From a virus: a DNA stretch of 64,000 bases. The position numbers and the translations under genes were made by a program. Where the stretch lies: IMG/VR virus record IMGVR_UViG_3300046314_000148, positions 1 to 64,000 of that record, one strand, 5' to 3'. How positions within the stretch are numbered: position 1 is the first letter of the stretch; each line of letters starts with the position of its first letter. Positions 55,294 to 62,159 of this stretch are shown here, one piece after another. Below the pieces are notes generated by a model. It saw nothing but the letters and a program-made list of their open reading frames with translations. It was not told the origin of the DNA and ran no database searches.

Positions 55294-55521
55294 ATGGATT
55301 TGAACATTGAAAACATTGACGATATCGAGATGCGTTCTCGACAGCTATTGCAAAAGATAGATGATGTTACAGCAGACCTTTATAGCCTGGGTGGCCTAGA
55401 GGAGCGTCTTGTGTTTATGTCTAACCTTCGTAGCCTTATCGCAGAAAAAGATCTTATCGGTGATCAGTTGGCTGTAGATGTTTTAAATTGGGCTTGGCAA
55501 AGACTTGCGGAATCAGACTGA
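55294..55521 (+). CDS. Hypothetical small helical protein
   Basis: A 75-residue acidic helical protein (MDLNIENIDDIEMRSRQLLQKIDDVTADLY...). The start is fixed by the leaderless promoter rather than a TTG at 55279. I do not recognise it. Confidence 0.6.
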   Translation: MDLNIENIDDIEMRSRQLLQKIDDVTADLYSLGGLEERLVFMSNLRSLIAEKDLIGDQLAVDVLNWAWQRLAESD

Positions 55522-55533
55522 GTCTGCTAGAAT
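55505..55533 (+). promoter_or_regulatory. Promoter for tRNA-Glu
   Basis: TTGCGG at 55505-55510, 17 nt, TAGAAT at 55528-55533 preceded by TGC. Predicted start near 55540, 10 nt before the tRNA. Confidence 0.6.
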
Positions 55534-55549
55534 AGTATAGCTAATAATC

Positions 55550-55622
55550 GGCCCCATCGTTTAGAGGCCTAGGACACCGCCCTTTCACGGCGGCAGCACG
55601 GGTTCGAATCCCGTTGGGGTCA
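55550..55622 (+). tRNA. tRNA-Glu (TTC)
   Basis: Acceptor GGCCCCA pairs with TGGGGTC. Perfect anticodon stem CCGCC/GGCGG with CTTTCAC. CCA not encoded. Confidence 0.95.
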
Positions 55623-55642
55623 CTCATAGAGAGAAGATCGGT

Positions 55643-56536
55643 ATGATACTAGTCACAGGTGGTGCAGGATTTATTGGATCCCATCTGGTCGATAAGCTAA
55701 TCAGTGATGGCTTCACCGTGCGAGTAATTGATAACGAGTCTGCCACAGAGAATGATGCCTTCTACTGGAACCCAGAGGCAGACAACCACAAGCTAGACGT
55801 GGCTAACTATGAAGCAACTAGGCATCTCTATGATGGAATAGAGGTTGTCTACCATCTGGCAGCAATCTCCAGAATACAGCCAGCAATTGCCAGCCCACAT
55901 TCTGTAGTAGAAACAAACATTGTTGGTACAGAAAATGTCCTTCGCTGTTCCGCAGAGGCAGGGGTGCAAAGGTTTGTATTCTCATCATCCTCATCTATTT
56001 ATGGTAATAACGATATTCCAAATGTGGAATCTCAGAATGCAGACTGCCTAAACGCATACTCATCAAGCAAGCTCTCTGGCGAGCTCATGTGCAATGCAAT
56101 GCATGGTGTATCTGGAATGGAAACAATCTCTCTTAGATTTTTTAATGTTTATGGTGAGCGTCAGCCGTTACGAGGTAAGTACGCAACAGTAATTGGCCTA
56201 TTCCTTCTCCAGGCCAAAAGAAATTTGCCGCTTACCATAGTGGGTGACGGGCATCAGACAAGAAGCTTTACTCATGTCTCGGATGTTGTAGATGCATGCT
56301 ACAGAGCAGGATTCTCTGTTCCCTGGGATGGGGCATTCGGGGATACCTATAACGTAGGCTATGAAACCTCGTACTCCATAAATGATGTTGCCAAAATGAT
56401 ATCAGATAACACTGCCAGCATCCCAGAAAGAATAGGGGAAGCTAGGCACACACTATCTGACTCCTCTAAGTTTAAGGATGTCTTTGGGTGGAAGCCAAAT
56501 GTATCTCTAGAGGATTGGGTAGCCCAGAATGTCTAA
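55643..56536 (+). CDS. NAD-dependent sugar epimerase/dehydratase
   Basis: A 297-residue SDR-type enzyme. N-terminal GGAGFIGSHLVDKL (NAD-binding GxxGxxG), active site SSSSIYGN and YSSSKLSGE (Y-x3-K), with RFFNVYGERQP. It interconverts nucleotide sugars such as UDP-glucose/galactose. It overlaps the next gene by 8 nt. Confidence 0.9.
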   Translation: MILVTGGAGFIGSHLVDKLISDGFTVRVIDNESATENDAFYWNPEADNHKLDVANYEATRHLYDGIEVVYHLAAISRIQPAIASPHSVVETNIVGTENVLRCSAEAGVQRFVFSSSSSIYGNNDIPNVESQNADCLNAYSSSKLSGELMCNAMHGVSGMETISLRFFNVYGERQPLRGKYATVIGLFLLQAKRNLPLTIVGDGHQTRSFTHVSDVVDACYRAGFSVPWDGAFGDTYNVGYETSYSINDVAKMISDNTASIPERIGEARHTLSDSSKFKDVFGWKPNVSLEDWVAQNV

Positions 56537-57284
56537 CATGCTAATTATTGGCAAAGGAAAAGTAGGCCAGGCAACAGCAAGAAGCTTACCCTCAGCGACC
56601 ATAGACTTTCACGATCCATACATGGGTATGGTAATCGATGACCCAAGTAGCTATAGCCATGTGATTATCTGTGTAGATACTCTTCAGCAAGGGCCGAGAG
56701 ATTACAGAGATCTGGACTCTGTCCTAGAATATCTAAGCTCCTACAAGAACCTTGTGATAGTCAGAAGCACTATCGATCCAGATAAGGCCAGGGAGCTGGG
56801 CCACCTCTTTGGAGATAACCTAATTATTTTCCCAGAGTTCATGGACCATCATGACTTTAAAAATCAGCGTGACCCAGCCTCTAGGATTGTGCTAGGGGGA
56901 GCCATCAGCATGACTAATGCCTTCTTCGAATTGCTGGGAGATCTCGGGTATCCATGGATTAGAGACACGTTCTTCGTATCTCATGAAGAAGCATCAATAA
57001 TAAAACTATCATCTAACGCAGCATTAGCCACTAAGGTAATCATGTTTAATGCAATATACGAGATCTGCAATAATTATGGAGTACCCTACGATGAGGTCAG
57101 GAAGGCTATAGGTGCTGATTCTAGAATTGGTCTTGGACATACCCTGGTGCCAAGTCCAGATGATGGCCAGCTAGGGTTTGGTGGCCATTGCTTGCCAAAA
57201 GACATAAAGGCAATAGCAGACATTGACAGCCTTGGATTCTTTAGTTTCGTAAACAATTTAAATAAAAGGCTTGGCAGATCCTAA
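56529..57284 (+). CDS. UDP-glucose/GDP-mannose dehydrogenase-like
   Basis: A 251-residue protein, short for the family (about 400-450). N-terminal MLIIGKGKVGQATA binds NAD; VIICVDTLQQGPRDYRDL and STIDPDKARELG follow; the active-site cysteine lies in GFGGHCLPKDIKAI near residue 220. The C-terminal UDP-binding domain is missing, so substrate binding may be altered, or it acts with a partner. Confidence 0.75.
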   Translation: MSNMLIIGKGKVGQATARSLPSATIDFHDPYMGMVIDDPSSYSHVIICVDTLQQGPRDYRDLDSVLEYLSSYKNLVIVRSTIDPDKARELGHLFGDNLIIFPEFMDHHDFKNQRDPASRIVLGGAISMTNAFFELLGDLGYPWIRDTFFVSHEEASIIKLSSNAALATKVIMFNAIYEICNNYGVPYDEVRKAIGADSRIGLGHTLVPSPDDGQLGFGGHCLPKDIKAIADIDSLGFFSFVNNLNKRLGRS

Positions 57285-57290
57285 ATTGTA

Positions 57291-57299
57291 TGCTACAAT
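57291..57299 (+). promoter_or_regulatory. Extended -10 promoter, leaderless start for 57306
   Basis: TGC-TACAAT at 57291-57299, 6 nt (ATATCC), ATG 57306. Confidence 0.55.
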
Positions 57300-57305
57300 A
57301 TATCC

Positions 57306-57407
57306 ATGGAGATAACTATGAAGTCAAACCAGCATCCGCATCAGCGATATAGCTTGGCCTACTCGTGGCAACAGCATGCCAGCCTCCAGAGCATTCGCTC
57401 ACTATAA
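57306..57407 (+). CDS. 33-residue small protein, leaderless
   Basis: Codes MEITMKSNQHPHQRYSLAYS and 13 more residues rich in Gln, His and Ser (ending ASLQSIRSL), then TAA. It is too short for usual ORF calling. A promoter with exact leaderless spacing supports translation. Function unknown. It lies just ahead of the second tRNA cluster, so it may instead be a leader peptide. Confidence 0.45.
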   Translation: MEITMKSNQHPHQRYSLAYSWQQHASLQSIRSL

Positions 57408-57439
57408 ATCAAACAATCTATAACTTAATAAACATATAA

Positions 57440-57510
57440 TCCTCACTGGTGTAGTGGTAGCACAACAGCTTCCAAACCTGTTGGTCTGAGTTCGATTCTT
57501 AGGTGGGGGG
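57440..57510 (+). tRNA. tRNA-Trp (CCA)
   Basis: Acceptor TCCTCAC pairs with GTGGGGG. Loop TTCCAAA gives anticodon CCA; stem ACAGC/CCTGT has a C-C mismatch at 31-39. T-stem CTGAG/CTTAG. A TCC (Gly) reading needs a worse stem. Confidence 0.7.
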
Positions 57511-57515
57511 CGTAA

Positions 57516-57587
57516 ACCAATATAGCTCAACGGAAGAGCATTTGCCTACGAAGCAAAGGGTTAAAGGTTCGAATCCTTTTATTGGTA
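57516..57587 (+). tRNA. tRNA-Arg (ACG)
   Basis: Acceptor ACCAATA pairs with TATTGGT. Stem TTTGC/GCAAA with loop CTACGAA. A34 would need deamination by TadA. Confidence 0.92.
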
Positions 57588-57612
57588 CTGATAACTAAAT
57601 ATAGAAATGCAA

Positions 57613-57695
57613 GGAAGTGCGTCGCAGTTGGAGAGGCGAGGCGGTCTGTAAAACCGTTGGGTGCACCTAAGTCAGTTCGAATCTGACCACTTCCA
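57613..57695 (+). tRNA. tRNA-Tyr (GTA)
   Basis: Acceptor GGAAGTG pairs with CACTTCC. Loop CTGTAAA gives anticodon GTA. Long variable arm (TGGGTGCACCTAA) as in bacterial class II tRNA-Tyr. Confidence 0.92.
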
Positions 57696-57697
57696 CT

Positions 57698-57768
57698 GTG
57701 TACGTAGTTCAATGGTAGAACGCTTGGTTGTGGTCCAAGGAATGGGGGTTCAATTCCCCTCGTGCACC
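57698..57768 (+). tRNA. tRNA-His (GTG)
   Basis: Acceptor GTGTACG pairs with CGTGCAC. Stem CTTGG/CCAAG with loop TTGTGGT. Base -1 is T, not the usual G. Discriminator C. Confidence 0.88.
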
Positions 57769-57771
57769 CCA

Positions 57772-57844
57772 GCTCTTCTAGCCCAATGGCAGAGGCAACG
57801 GCTTCAAAACCCGTTTAGTGTAAGTTCGAATCTTACGAGGAGCA
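57772..57844 (+). tRNA. tRNA, anticodon ambiguous (CAA by numbering)
   Basis: Acceptor GCTCTTC pairs with GAGGAGC; T-arm GTAAG/CTTAC. Standard numbering gives loop TTCAAAA (CAA, Leu) with a C-C mismatch at 31-39; a shifted loop CTTCAAA would give TCA. It has a short variable loop, which is odd for Leu. Confidence 0.6.
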
Positions 57845-57846
57845 CA

Positions 57847-57939
57847 AGTTACATAGTATAGTAGGCAGTACGCCATAGTCTATAAACTGTATGCAGCAGA
57901 TGGCTAGGGGAAGCATGGGTTCGAGTCCCATTGTAACTA
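57847..57939 (+). tRNA. tRNA-like gene with long variable arm and odd anticodon arm
   Basis: Perfect acceptor AGTTACA/TGTAACT and T-arm ATGGG/CCCAT. The anticodon arm ATAGT/ACTGT leaves only a 6-nt loop (CTATAA). A variable arm of about 24 nt (GCT...AGC) fits class II. Identity is unclear; perhaps degenerate or a suppressor. Confidence 0.4.
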
Positions 57940-57968
57940 GGTAAGGTAATGATCTGCCTTACCGATCT

Positions 57969-58040
57969 ACTCCTATGGTGTAATTGGCAACACTACGGTT
58001 TTTGGTACCGTCATTTTTGGTTCGAGTCCAGATAGGAGTG
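57969..58040 (+). tRNA. tRNA-Gln (TTG)
   Basis: Acceptor ACTCCTA pairs with TAGGAGT. Perfect stem ACGGT/ACCGT with loop TTTTGGT. CCA not encoded. Confidence 0.92.
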
Positions 58041-58091
58041 CTTTGTTACACAATTGTAATACAAATAAAAATATTCTATTAAACAAATCTG

Positions 58092-58097
58092 TATAAT
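58092..58097 (+). promoter_or_regulatory. -10 box for redoxin gene
   Basis: TATAAT at 58092-58097, predicted start near 58104, then AGAGGAG before ATG 58124. No clear -35 box. Confidence 0.5.
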
Positions 58098-58123
58098 AGA
58101 TCTACAACTATAGAGGAGATAAT

Positions 58124-58345
58124 ATGACAACGGTTTATACTAAGCCAGCATGCGTCCAATGTGACCAGACAAAGAAGCTATTGGATAAGAACGGGGTAGA
58201 GTACACAACCATTGATATCTCTAAGGACCAGGAAGCATTCGACAAGATTGTTGCCATGGGATTCATGTCAGCACCAGTAGTTATTTCTGGAAATGATAGC
58301 TGGGCAGGGTTCCAGCCAGATAAAATTAATTCAATAACTGCTTGA
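58124..58345 (+). CDS. nrdH: NrdH-like glutaredoxin
   Basis: A 73-residue redoxin. Active site CVQC (residues 10-13), cis-proline SAPVV, and GFQPDKINSI at the end match NrdH, the electron donor of class Ib ribonucleotide reductase. It lies 22 kb from nrdIEF, which lack their own nrdH. Confidence 0.88.
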   Translation: MTTVYTKPACVQCDQTKKLLDKNGVEYTTIDISKDQEAFDKIVAMGFMSAPVVISGNDSWAGFQPDKINSITA

Positions 58346-58370
58346 CAACTAGCCTCCACCTAAGTATAAT
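58342..58370 (+). promoter_or_regulatory. Consensus promoter
   Basis: TTGACA at 58342-58347, 17 nt, TATAAT at 58365-58370. Predicted start near 58377, 22 nt before ATG 58399. It drives the small membrane protein and GroES. Confidence 0.85.
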
Positions 58371-58398
58371 AGATATACAAAAGGTATGAGAGGACCCG

Positions 58399-58575
58399 AT
58401 GCACGAAGATATCCTAGGCGTAGTGTTTGGCATTGACCACATTATTGCAGAGTTCTTTTGGAATGCCATATTCGCAATAGCAGTATTTGCATTTTCAAAA
58501 GCCAAGGCTAAGCGTAGCCTACACAAATACATTGATGATAAGCACGGTGTAACACACCAGAAGGATGAGTACTAA
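58399..58575 (+). CDS. Small membrane protein
   Basis: A 58-residue protein (MHEDILGVVFGIDHIIAEFF...). Hydrophobic segment FFWNAIFAIAVFAFSK then a basic stretch (KAKAKRSLHKYI). GAGAGGA precedes the start. It ends directly before groES. Confidence 0.6.
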   Translation: MHEDILGVVFGIDHIIAEFFWNAIFAIAVFAFSKAKAKRSLHKYIDDKHGVTHQKDEY

Positions 58576-58576
58576 T

Positions 58577-58867
58577 ATGAGCATTAGACCACTAGAAGAT
58601 AAGGTAGTCCTAGAGCTGCCAAAGGCAGAAGAAAAGACAACTCAGTTTGGCCTTATCATTGCAGGAACAGCAGATGAGAAGCCACAGGAGGCAATTGTAG
58701 TGGCTGTAGGTCCAGGAGCCAAGTTTGCAGACGGTAGTACCATGGAAATGGCAGTAGAGCCAGGAGATAAGGTTATCTTTTCTAAGTACCAGGGTACAGA
58801 GGTAGAACACGAAGGCAAGAAGTATCTAATCGTTGCCTACCGAGACATCTTTGCAGTGATTGGATAG
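58577..58867 (+). CDS. groES: GroES-like co-chaperonin
   Basis: A 96-residue protein from the ATG at 58577 (an ATG at 58565 is in frame but has no ribosome site). Start MSIRPLEDKVVLE, mobile-loop region EKTTQFGLIIAG, VGPGAKF, GDKVIFSKYQGTEV and end YLIVAYRDIFAVIG match GroES. No groEL is seen; it likely works with the host GroEL, as gp31 of T4 does. Confidence 0.92.
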   Translation: MSIRPLEDKVVLELPKAEEKTTQFGLIIAGTADEKPQEAIVVAVGPGAKFADGSTMEMAVEPGDKVIFSKYQGTEVEHEGKKYLIVAYRDIFAVIG

Positions 58868-58871
58868 TATA

Positions 58872-59069
58872 ATGGGAAGAATTCCAGACATCAACTACGC
58901 AGATGAATATGAGCGTGGTTATGAGGCTGCACTACACGCACTGCATGATGAATTTGAAAAGGAATACTTTAAGATTGCCGATGAAGATCCGTACTATGCG
59001 TACTACATCAAGCATGTTCTAAATGTTATTCGTAAAAAGATTAATCCACTTATCGCCATCGATGAGTAG
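58872..59069 (+). CDS. Hypothetical protein
   Basis: A 65-residue protein (MGRIPDINYADEYERGYEAALHALHDEFEKEY...). Acidic-helical, with no family known. The start is 5 nt after the groES stop. Confidence 0.55.
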   Translation: MGRIPDINYADEYERGYEAALHALHDEFEKEYFKIADEDPYYAYYIKHVLNVIRKKINPLIAIDE

Positions 59070-59241
59070 GCATAGAGCAACCAGCCACTGGTCCTACCTG
59101 TGGGGCATTCTTGATTACCCTATTCCAGTTTATAAGCATTGGCTTCTGAATAGCTGGAACTACTTTACAAAACCAAAGATATCTGCTAAGGTAGCAGAGT
59201 ACACAAAAAGACTTAGGAGACTCCATGACAGAGCCAATTGA
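59062..59241 (+). CDS. Hypothetical basic protein
   Basis: A 59-residue protein (MSRHRATSHWSYLWGILDYP...). Rich in Trp/Tyr and basic residues; it overlaps its upstream neighbour by 8 nt and the next gene by 17 nt. Function unknown. Confidence 0.5.
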   Translation: MSRHRATSHWSYLWGILDYPIPVYKHWLLNSWNYFTKPKISAKVAEYTKRLRRLHDRAN

Positions 59242-59518
59242 GGGCCAGCTAAAAGGCATAGGACTTCGTTTAGACCCACAAGAGATACTAATCGCACCGC
59301 ATGAAGAAGGTGGTCTCAAGTGGGGCTATACGATTATTGATAAGACCCACATTCCTACCATGTATATGGGTGGTGAGTGGAAGAATGTTGTCCCAGAGGG
59401 TGTCTGGCTGCAAATGCTAGACAACTGGGATGCCATTGCCAAGACTGCAAAAGAAGTTTTGGCAGAATATCCAGAGTATCTAGAGTATCCAGAATTGAAG
59501 GCACTTGTAAATGACTAA
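59225..59518 (+). CDS. Hypothetical protein
   Basis: A 97-residue acidic protein (GQLKGIGLRLDPQEILIAPHEEGG...). No motif recognised. It overlaps thyX by 8 nt. Confidence 0.6.
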   Translation: MTEPIEGQLKGIGLRLDPQEILIAPHEEGGLKWGYTIIDKTHIPTMYMGGEWKNVVPEGVWLQMLDNWDAIAKTAKEVLAEYPEYLEYPELKALVND

Positions 59519-60200
59519 TATTAAAGTTCTAGACGAAGGGTACGTAAGACTAGTAGACACTTTGGGTGACGATCTTTCAGTAGTAAATGCTGCTAGAGTA
59601 TCTTACGATAAAGAGTCATCAGAGTTTGAGCCACGTGATGAGAAGCTAATCAACTTCCTGGTACGTGAAGGTCATACCAGTCCATTCAGACACGCAGCAC
59701 TGACTTTCGAAGTCTATGCTCCGCTGTTCGTTGCACGTCAGTGGTGGAAGTATGCTGTTTCATCTAGTCACGTAGACGATCAGAACGGATGGAATGAATC
59801 ATCTCGCCGCTACATCACAGAAGATGAGCAGTTCTACATTCCTGGACCAGACGAGTGGCGTAGCAAGCCAGAGAATAGCAAGCAGGGTAGCGGTGAGCCA
59901 ATCAACGAAAATTTGGGGCAGTTCTACTTCAAGAAGCTAATCGAAACTGTAGCTAGCGGTACCAGCCTATATCACCAGGCAATGGATGACAACGTTGCTC
60001 CAGAGATTGCACGACTATTCTTGCCAGCATACGGAATGTATGTACGTTGGCGTTGGACCGCATCTCTACAGAGCGTAATGACTTTCCTAGACCAGCGACT
60101 CGGACATGATGCCCAGGTTGAAATCCAGGAGTATGCAAAGGCAGTAGAGAAGTTGACAGCAGAAGTATTCCCACAGACCATGAAGGCAGCAAGACAGTGA
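59511..60200 (+). CDS. thyX: Flavin-dependent thymidylate synthase ThyX
   Basis: A 229-residue FAD enzyme that makes dTMP from dUMP. EGHTSPFRHAALTFEV, ARQWWKYAVSSSHVDD and NESSRRY are the family motifs, but the usual RHR after RQW is KYA with an insertion. QRLGHDAQVEIQEYA near the end binds dUMP or FAD. It overlaps the kinase gene by 4 nt. Confidence 0.92.
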   Translation: MTNIKVLDEGYVRLVDTLGDDLSVVNAARVSYDKESSEFEPRDEKLINFLVREGHTSPFRHAALTFEVYAPLFVARQWWKYAVSSSHVDDQNGWNESSRRYITEDEQFYIPGPDEWRSKPENSKQGSGEPINENLGQFYFKKLIETVASGTSLYHQAMDDNVAPEIARLFLPAYGMYVRWRWTASLQSVMTFLDQRLGHDAQVEIQEYAKAVEKLTAEVFPQTMKAARQ

Positions 60201-60736
60201 TTATTGGATTAAGCGGATATGCCCAGTCGGGCAAGGACACCGTTGCTGACTACCTAGTTAAGCAGCATGGCTTTACCAAGGTATCTTTTGCAGATCCTAT
60301 TAGACAGGCACTAATTCTTCTAGATCCAAAAGTAACTATCGCTGACATGCAGGGGGTTCCTTTATCTACTGCCGTTGCTGGCTTGGGTTGGGAGAATGTA
60401 AAGGTTGATAGTCCAGACGTTCGTGGCCTGATGCAGCGTATGGGCACAGAAGTTGGTCGCCAACTATTTGGTGAAAATTTCTGGGTTAATCAAGCTATGG
60501 CAAAAGCCGCAGAATACCCAAGAGTAGTTTTTGCAGATGTCCGCTTCGAGAACGAGGCAAAATCGATTCTCGAGGCATCTGGGGCCGTCTGGAGGGTATC
60601 TAAGCCAGGTGTTTATGCAGCAAATGGACACATATCGGAGACTTCTTTAGATAATTATTCATTTACTAAAGAGGTAAATAATATTGGTTCTTTGGAGGAC
60701 CTATATGAGACTGTAGATTATCTTATTAGTCATTAG
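60197..60736 (+). CDS. Deoxynucleoside monophosphate kinase
   Basis: A 179-residue P-loop kinase from a GTG start. GLSGYAQSGKDTVADYL is the ATP-binding loop, and VSFADPIRQAL, QRMGTEVGRQLFGENFWV, VVFADVRFENEA are typical of phage dNMP kinases. It acts after ThyX. Confidence 0.88.
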   Translation: MIIGLSGYAQSGKDTVADYLVKQHGFTKVSFADPIRQALILLDPKVTIADMQGVPLSTAVAGLGWENVKVDSPDVRGLMQRMGTEVGRQLFGENFWVNQAMAKAAEYPRVVFADVRFENEAKSILEASGAVWRVSKPGVYAANGHISETSLDNYSFTKEVNNIGSLEDLYETVDYLISH

Positions 60737-60741
60737 TCTTA

Positions 60742-60815
60742 GGGGTGTTAGCTCAGCTGGTTAGAGCAGCGGACTCATAATCCGTCGGTCGTGGGTTCAA
60801 GTCCCACACACCCCA
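60742..60815 (+). tRNA. tRNA-Met (CAT)
   Basis: Acceptor GGGGTGT pairs with ACACCCC. Stem GCGGA/TCCGT with loop CTCATAA. An initiator or lysidine-type Ile2 identity cannot be excluded. Confidence 0.85.
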
Positions 60816-60819
60816 CTCT

Positions 60820-60893
60820 GCTCCAGTAGCTCAGTAGGTAAGAGCATCAGACTTATAAACTGAAGGCCGATGGTTCAATCCCATCCTGGAGTA
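60820..60893 (+). tRNA. tRNA-Ile (TAT)
   Basis: Acceptor GCTCCAG pairs with CTGGAGT. Loop CTTATAA gives anticodon TAT; the stem has an A-A mismatch at 31-39. Confidence 0.75.
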
Positions 60894-60936
60894 CTTATGG
60901 TGTATTATAGTTATTAGACTATAGAAAGAAGAAGAT

Positions 60937-61464
60937 GTGGACATATCTATAAACAGTTTTCCAAGAAGTGGATCACAGTTTCTTAAGTTTAATCTAGATA
61001 ATATGATTGGACATCGAAGAGTTGCCAAAAATCCACCGAATCTTCATAAGATACTTAAAGATAGAAGCTACTTTCAGGTTGTTGTTGTCAGAAATCCGAG
61101 GGACACTGTAATATCCTGCATCGCTCATTCGGAATACCTTAGACACGGGAGCAGCAAGAACATAAAACAGGTGCTAGTAGACACCTTGCGAGAGTACTGT
61201 AATGCAATAGATAACTTTTTGGAAAATGTACAGCATATAAATCTTTACGATTTTGAATATCTGGATTGGGCAGTAATTGATATTGCAAACAAGGCAAAGA
61301 TTGATATTCCAGACAGCTTTGTCCTTACTCCAAAGCACTACAGTGTGAGCGACACAGATTTTTATCAGGACCTATTGGATGCAGACATAGATGACTCTTT
61401 ATTTGAAGAGGCAAATAAGAAGTACGAGTCAATCCTAAGCTTCTGCCAGAGACCTGCAGATTAA
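60937..61464 (+). CDS. Sulfotransferase
   Basis: A 175-residue protein from a GTG start. The PAPS-binding loop SFPRSGSQFLKFNL is at residues 7-20, and the second motif VVVVRNPRDTVISCIAHS near 47-64. It moves a sulfuryl group from PAPS to an alcohol, probably on a glycan. Smaller than typical (about 250-300), so the C-terminal domain is reduced. It overlaps the convergent neighbour by 4 nt. Confidence 0.8.
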   Translation: MDISINSFPRSGSQFLKFNLDNMIGHRRVAKNPPNLHKILKDRSYFQVVVVRNPRDTVISCIAHSEYLRHGSSKNIKQVLVDTLREYCNAIDNFLENVQHINLYDFEYLDWAVIDIANKAKIDIPDSFVLTPKHYSVSDTDFYQDLLDADIDDSLFEEANKKYESILSFCQRPAD

Positions 61465-62159
61465 TTAGAGCTAGCAGTACTTTCATATATAGATGGTTCT
61501 GGAAACATCTCCATCAGCATATCAAGAATCTTTTCAAACGAGCTGTCTTCTGTGGACAGGAAGTAGGATTCCCCACTCAGGAAGTCGTATGACCTAGAGC
61601 TCATCCTTCCCTTAGAGTATACCTTTACATCATTGCTTATCGATCCACCGATACCAAAGATGTTTCCATAGTTTGATCTTTCTAAGTATGGCATAGTGAG
61701 CACCTTGTCAAGCAGTATCTTATTCATGACCATCGGTACGTGGATGTCATAGTCTAGTGGATTTGGAATGCCAAGCTTAACCAGTCTCTTGTGAGTGCTT
61801 GCCAGCAGCCTAGTGTACACTGAGCTTGGGGTTAGCTTCTGATACAGGGACACACGATCTTCCAGCAGTCCACCATGCAGCACTGGAATAGAGTCTATCT
61901 TTTTAGTGATAAAGAAATCATCGTGCATTGAAACAAAGTCATCAGATATTTCATCGCTGCTCACTATGGCAGACATGCACTTCTTTATATTATCAAACTT
62001 ATACTGGGTATCTCGAATTGGAATAAAGTTTCCAGTGTACCACTTAGGCTTATAGCCAATGACCCATATGTTTCCAGGTGGTAGGTTTTCAACAACAGAT
62101 CGAATCGAGTATCGAAGCTCTTCGTTATCACCTTTACGACAGATGTAAACGTAATCCAT
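61461..62159 (-). CDS. Stealth/capsular phosphotransferase-like transferase
   Basis: A 232-residue protein. [27 protein letters not shown] and FVSMHDDFFITKKI resemble conserved regions of Stealth-type sugar-phosphate transferases (D-x-V and DDF motifs). Start overlaps the gmd stop (TAATG), so the two are one operon on the minus strand. Confidence 0.6.
   Translation of the reverse strand: MDYVYICRKGDNEELRYSIRSVVENLPPGNIWVIGYKPKWYTGNFIPIRDTQYKFDNIKKCMSAIVSSDEISDDFVSMHDDFFITKKIDSIPVLHGGLLEDRVSLYQKLTPSSVYTRLLASTHKRLVKLGIPNPLDYDIHVPMVMNKILLDKVLTMPYLERSNYGNIFGIGGSISNDVKVYSKGRMSSRSYDFLSGESYFLSTEDSSFEKILDMLMEMFPEPSIYESTASSN

Noticed and set aside
57435-57440. TATAAT just before tRNA-Trp as its promoter
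   Set aside because: The box overlaps the first base of the tRNA, so it cannot make a full-length tRNA.
57772-57844. UGA recoding by a TCA-anticodon tRNA
   Set aside because: Genes such as thyX (60200) and the Cas4-like nuclease (28689) end in TGA at plausible sites, and no gene has internal TGA needed to restore a domain.
57661-57861. 66-codon ORF in the second tRNA cluster
   Set aside because: It crosses tRNA-Tyr, tRNA-His and the next tRNA, and has no domain.
58868-58874. TATAAT overlapping the ATG of the 58872 gene as a leaderless promoter
   Set aside because: The box overlaps the start codon, so transcription would begin inside the gene. The gene is likely translated from the groES transcript.
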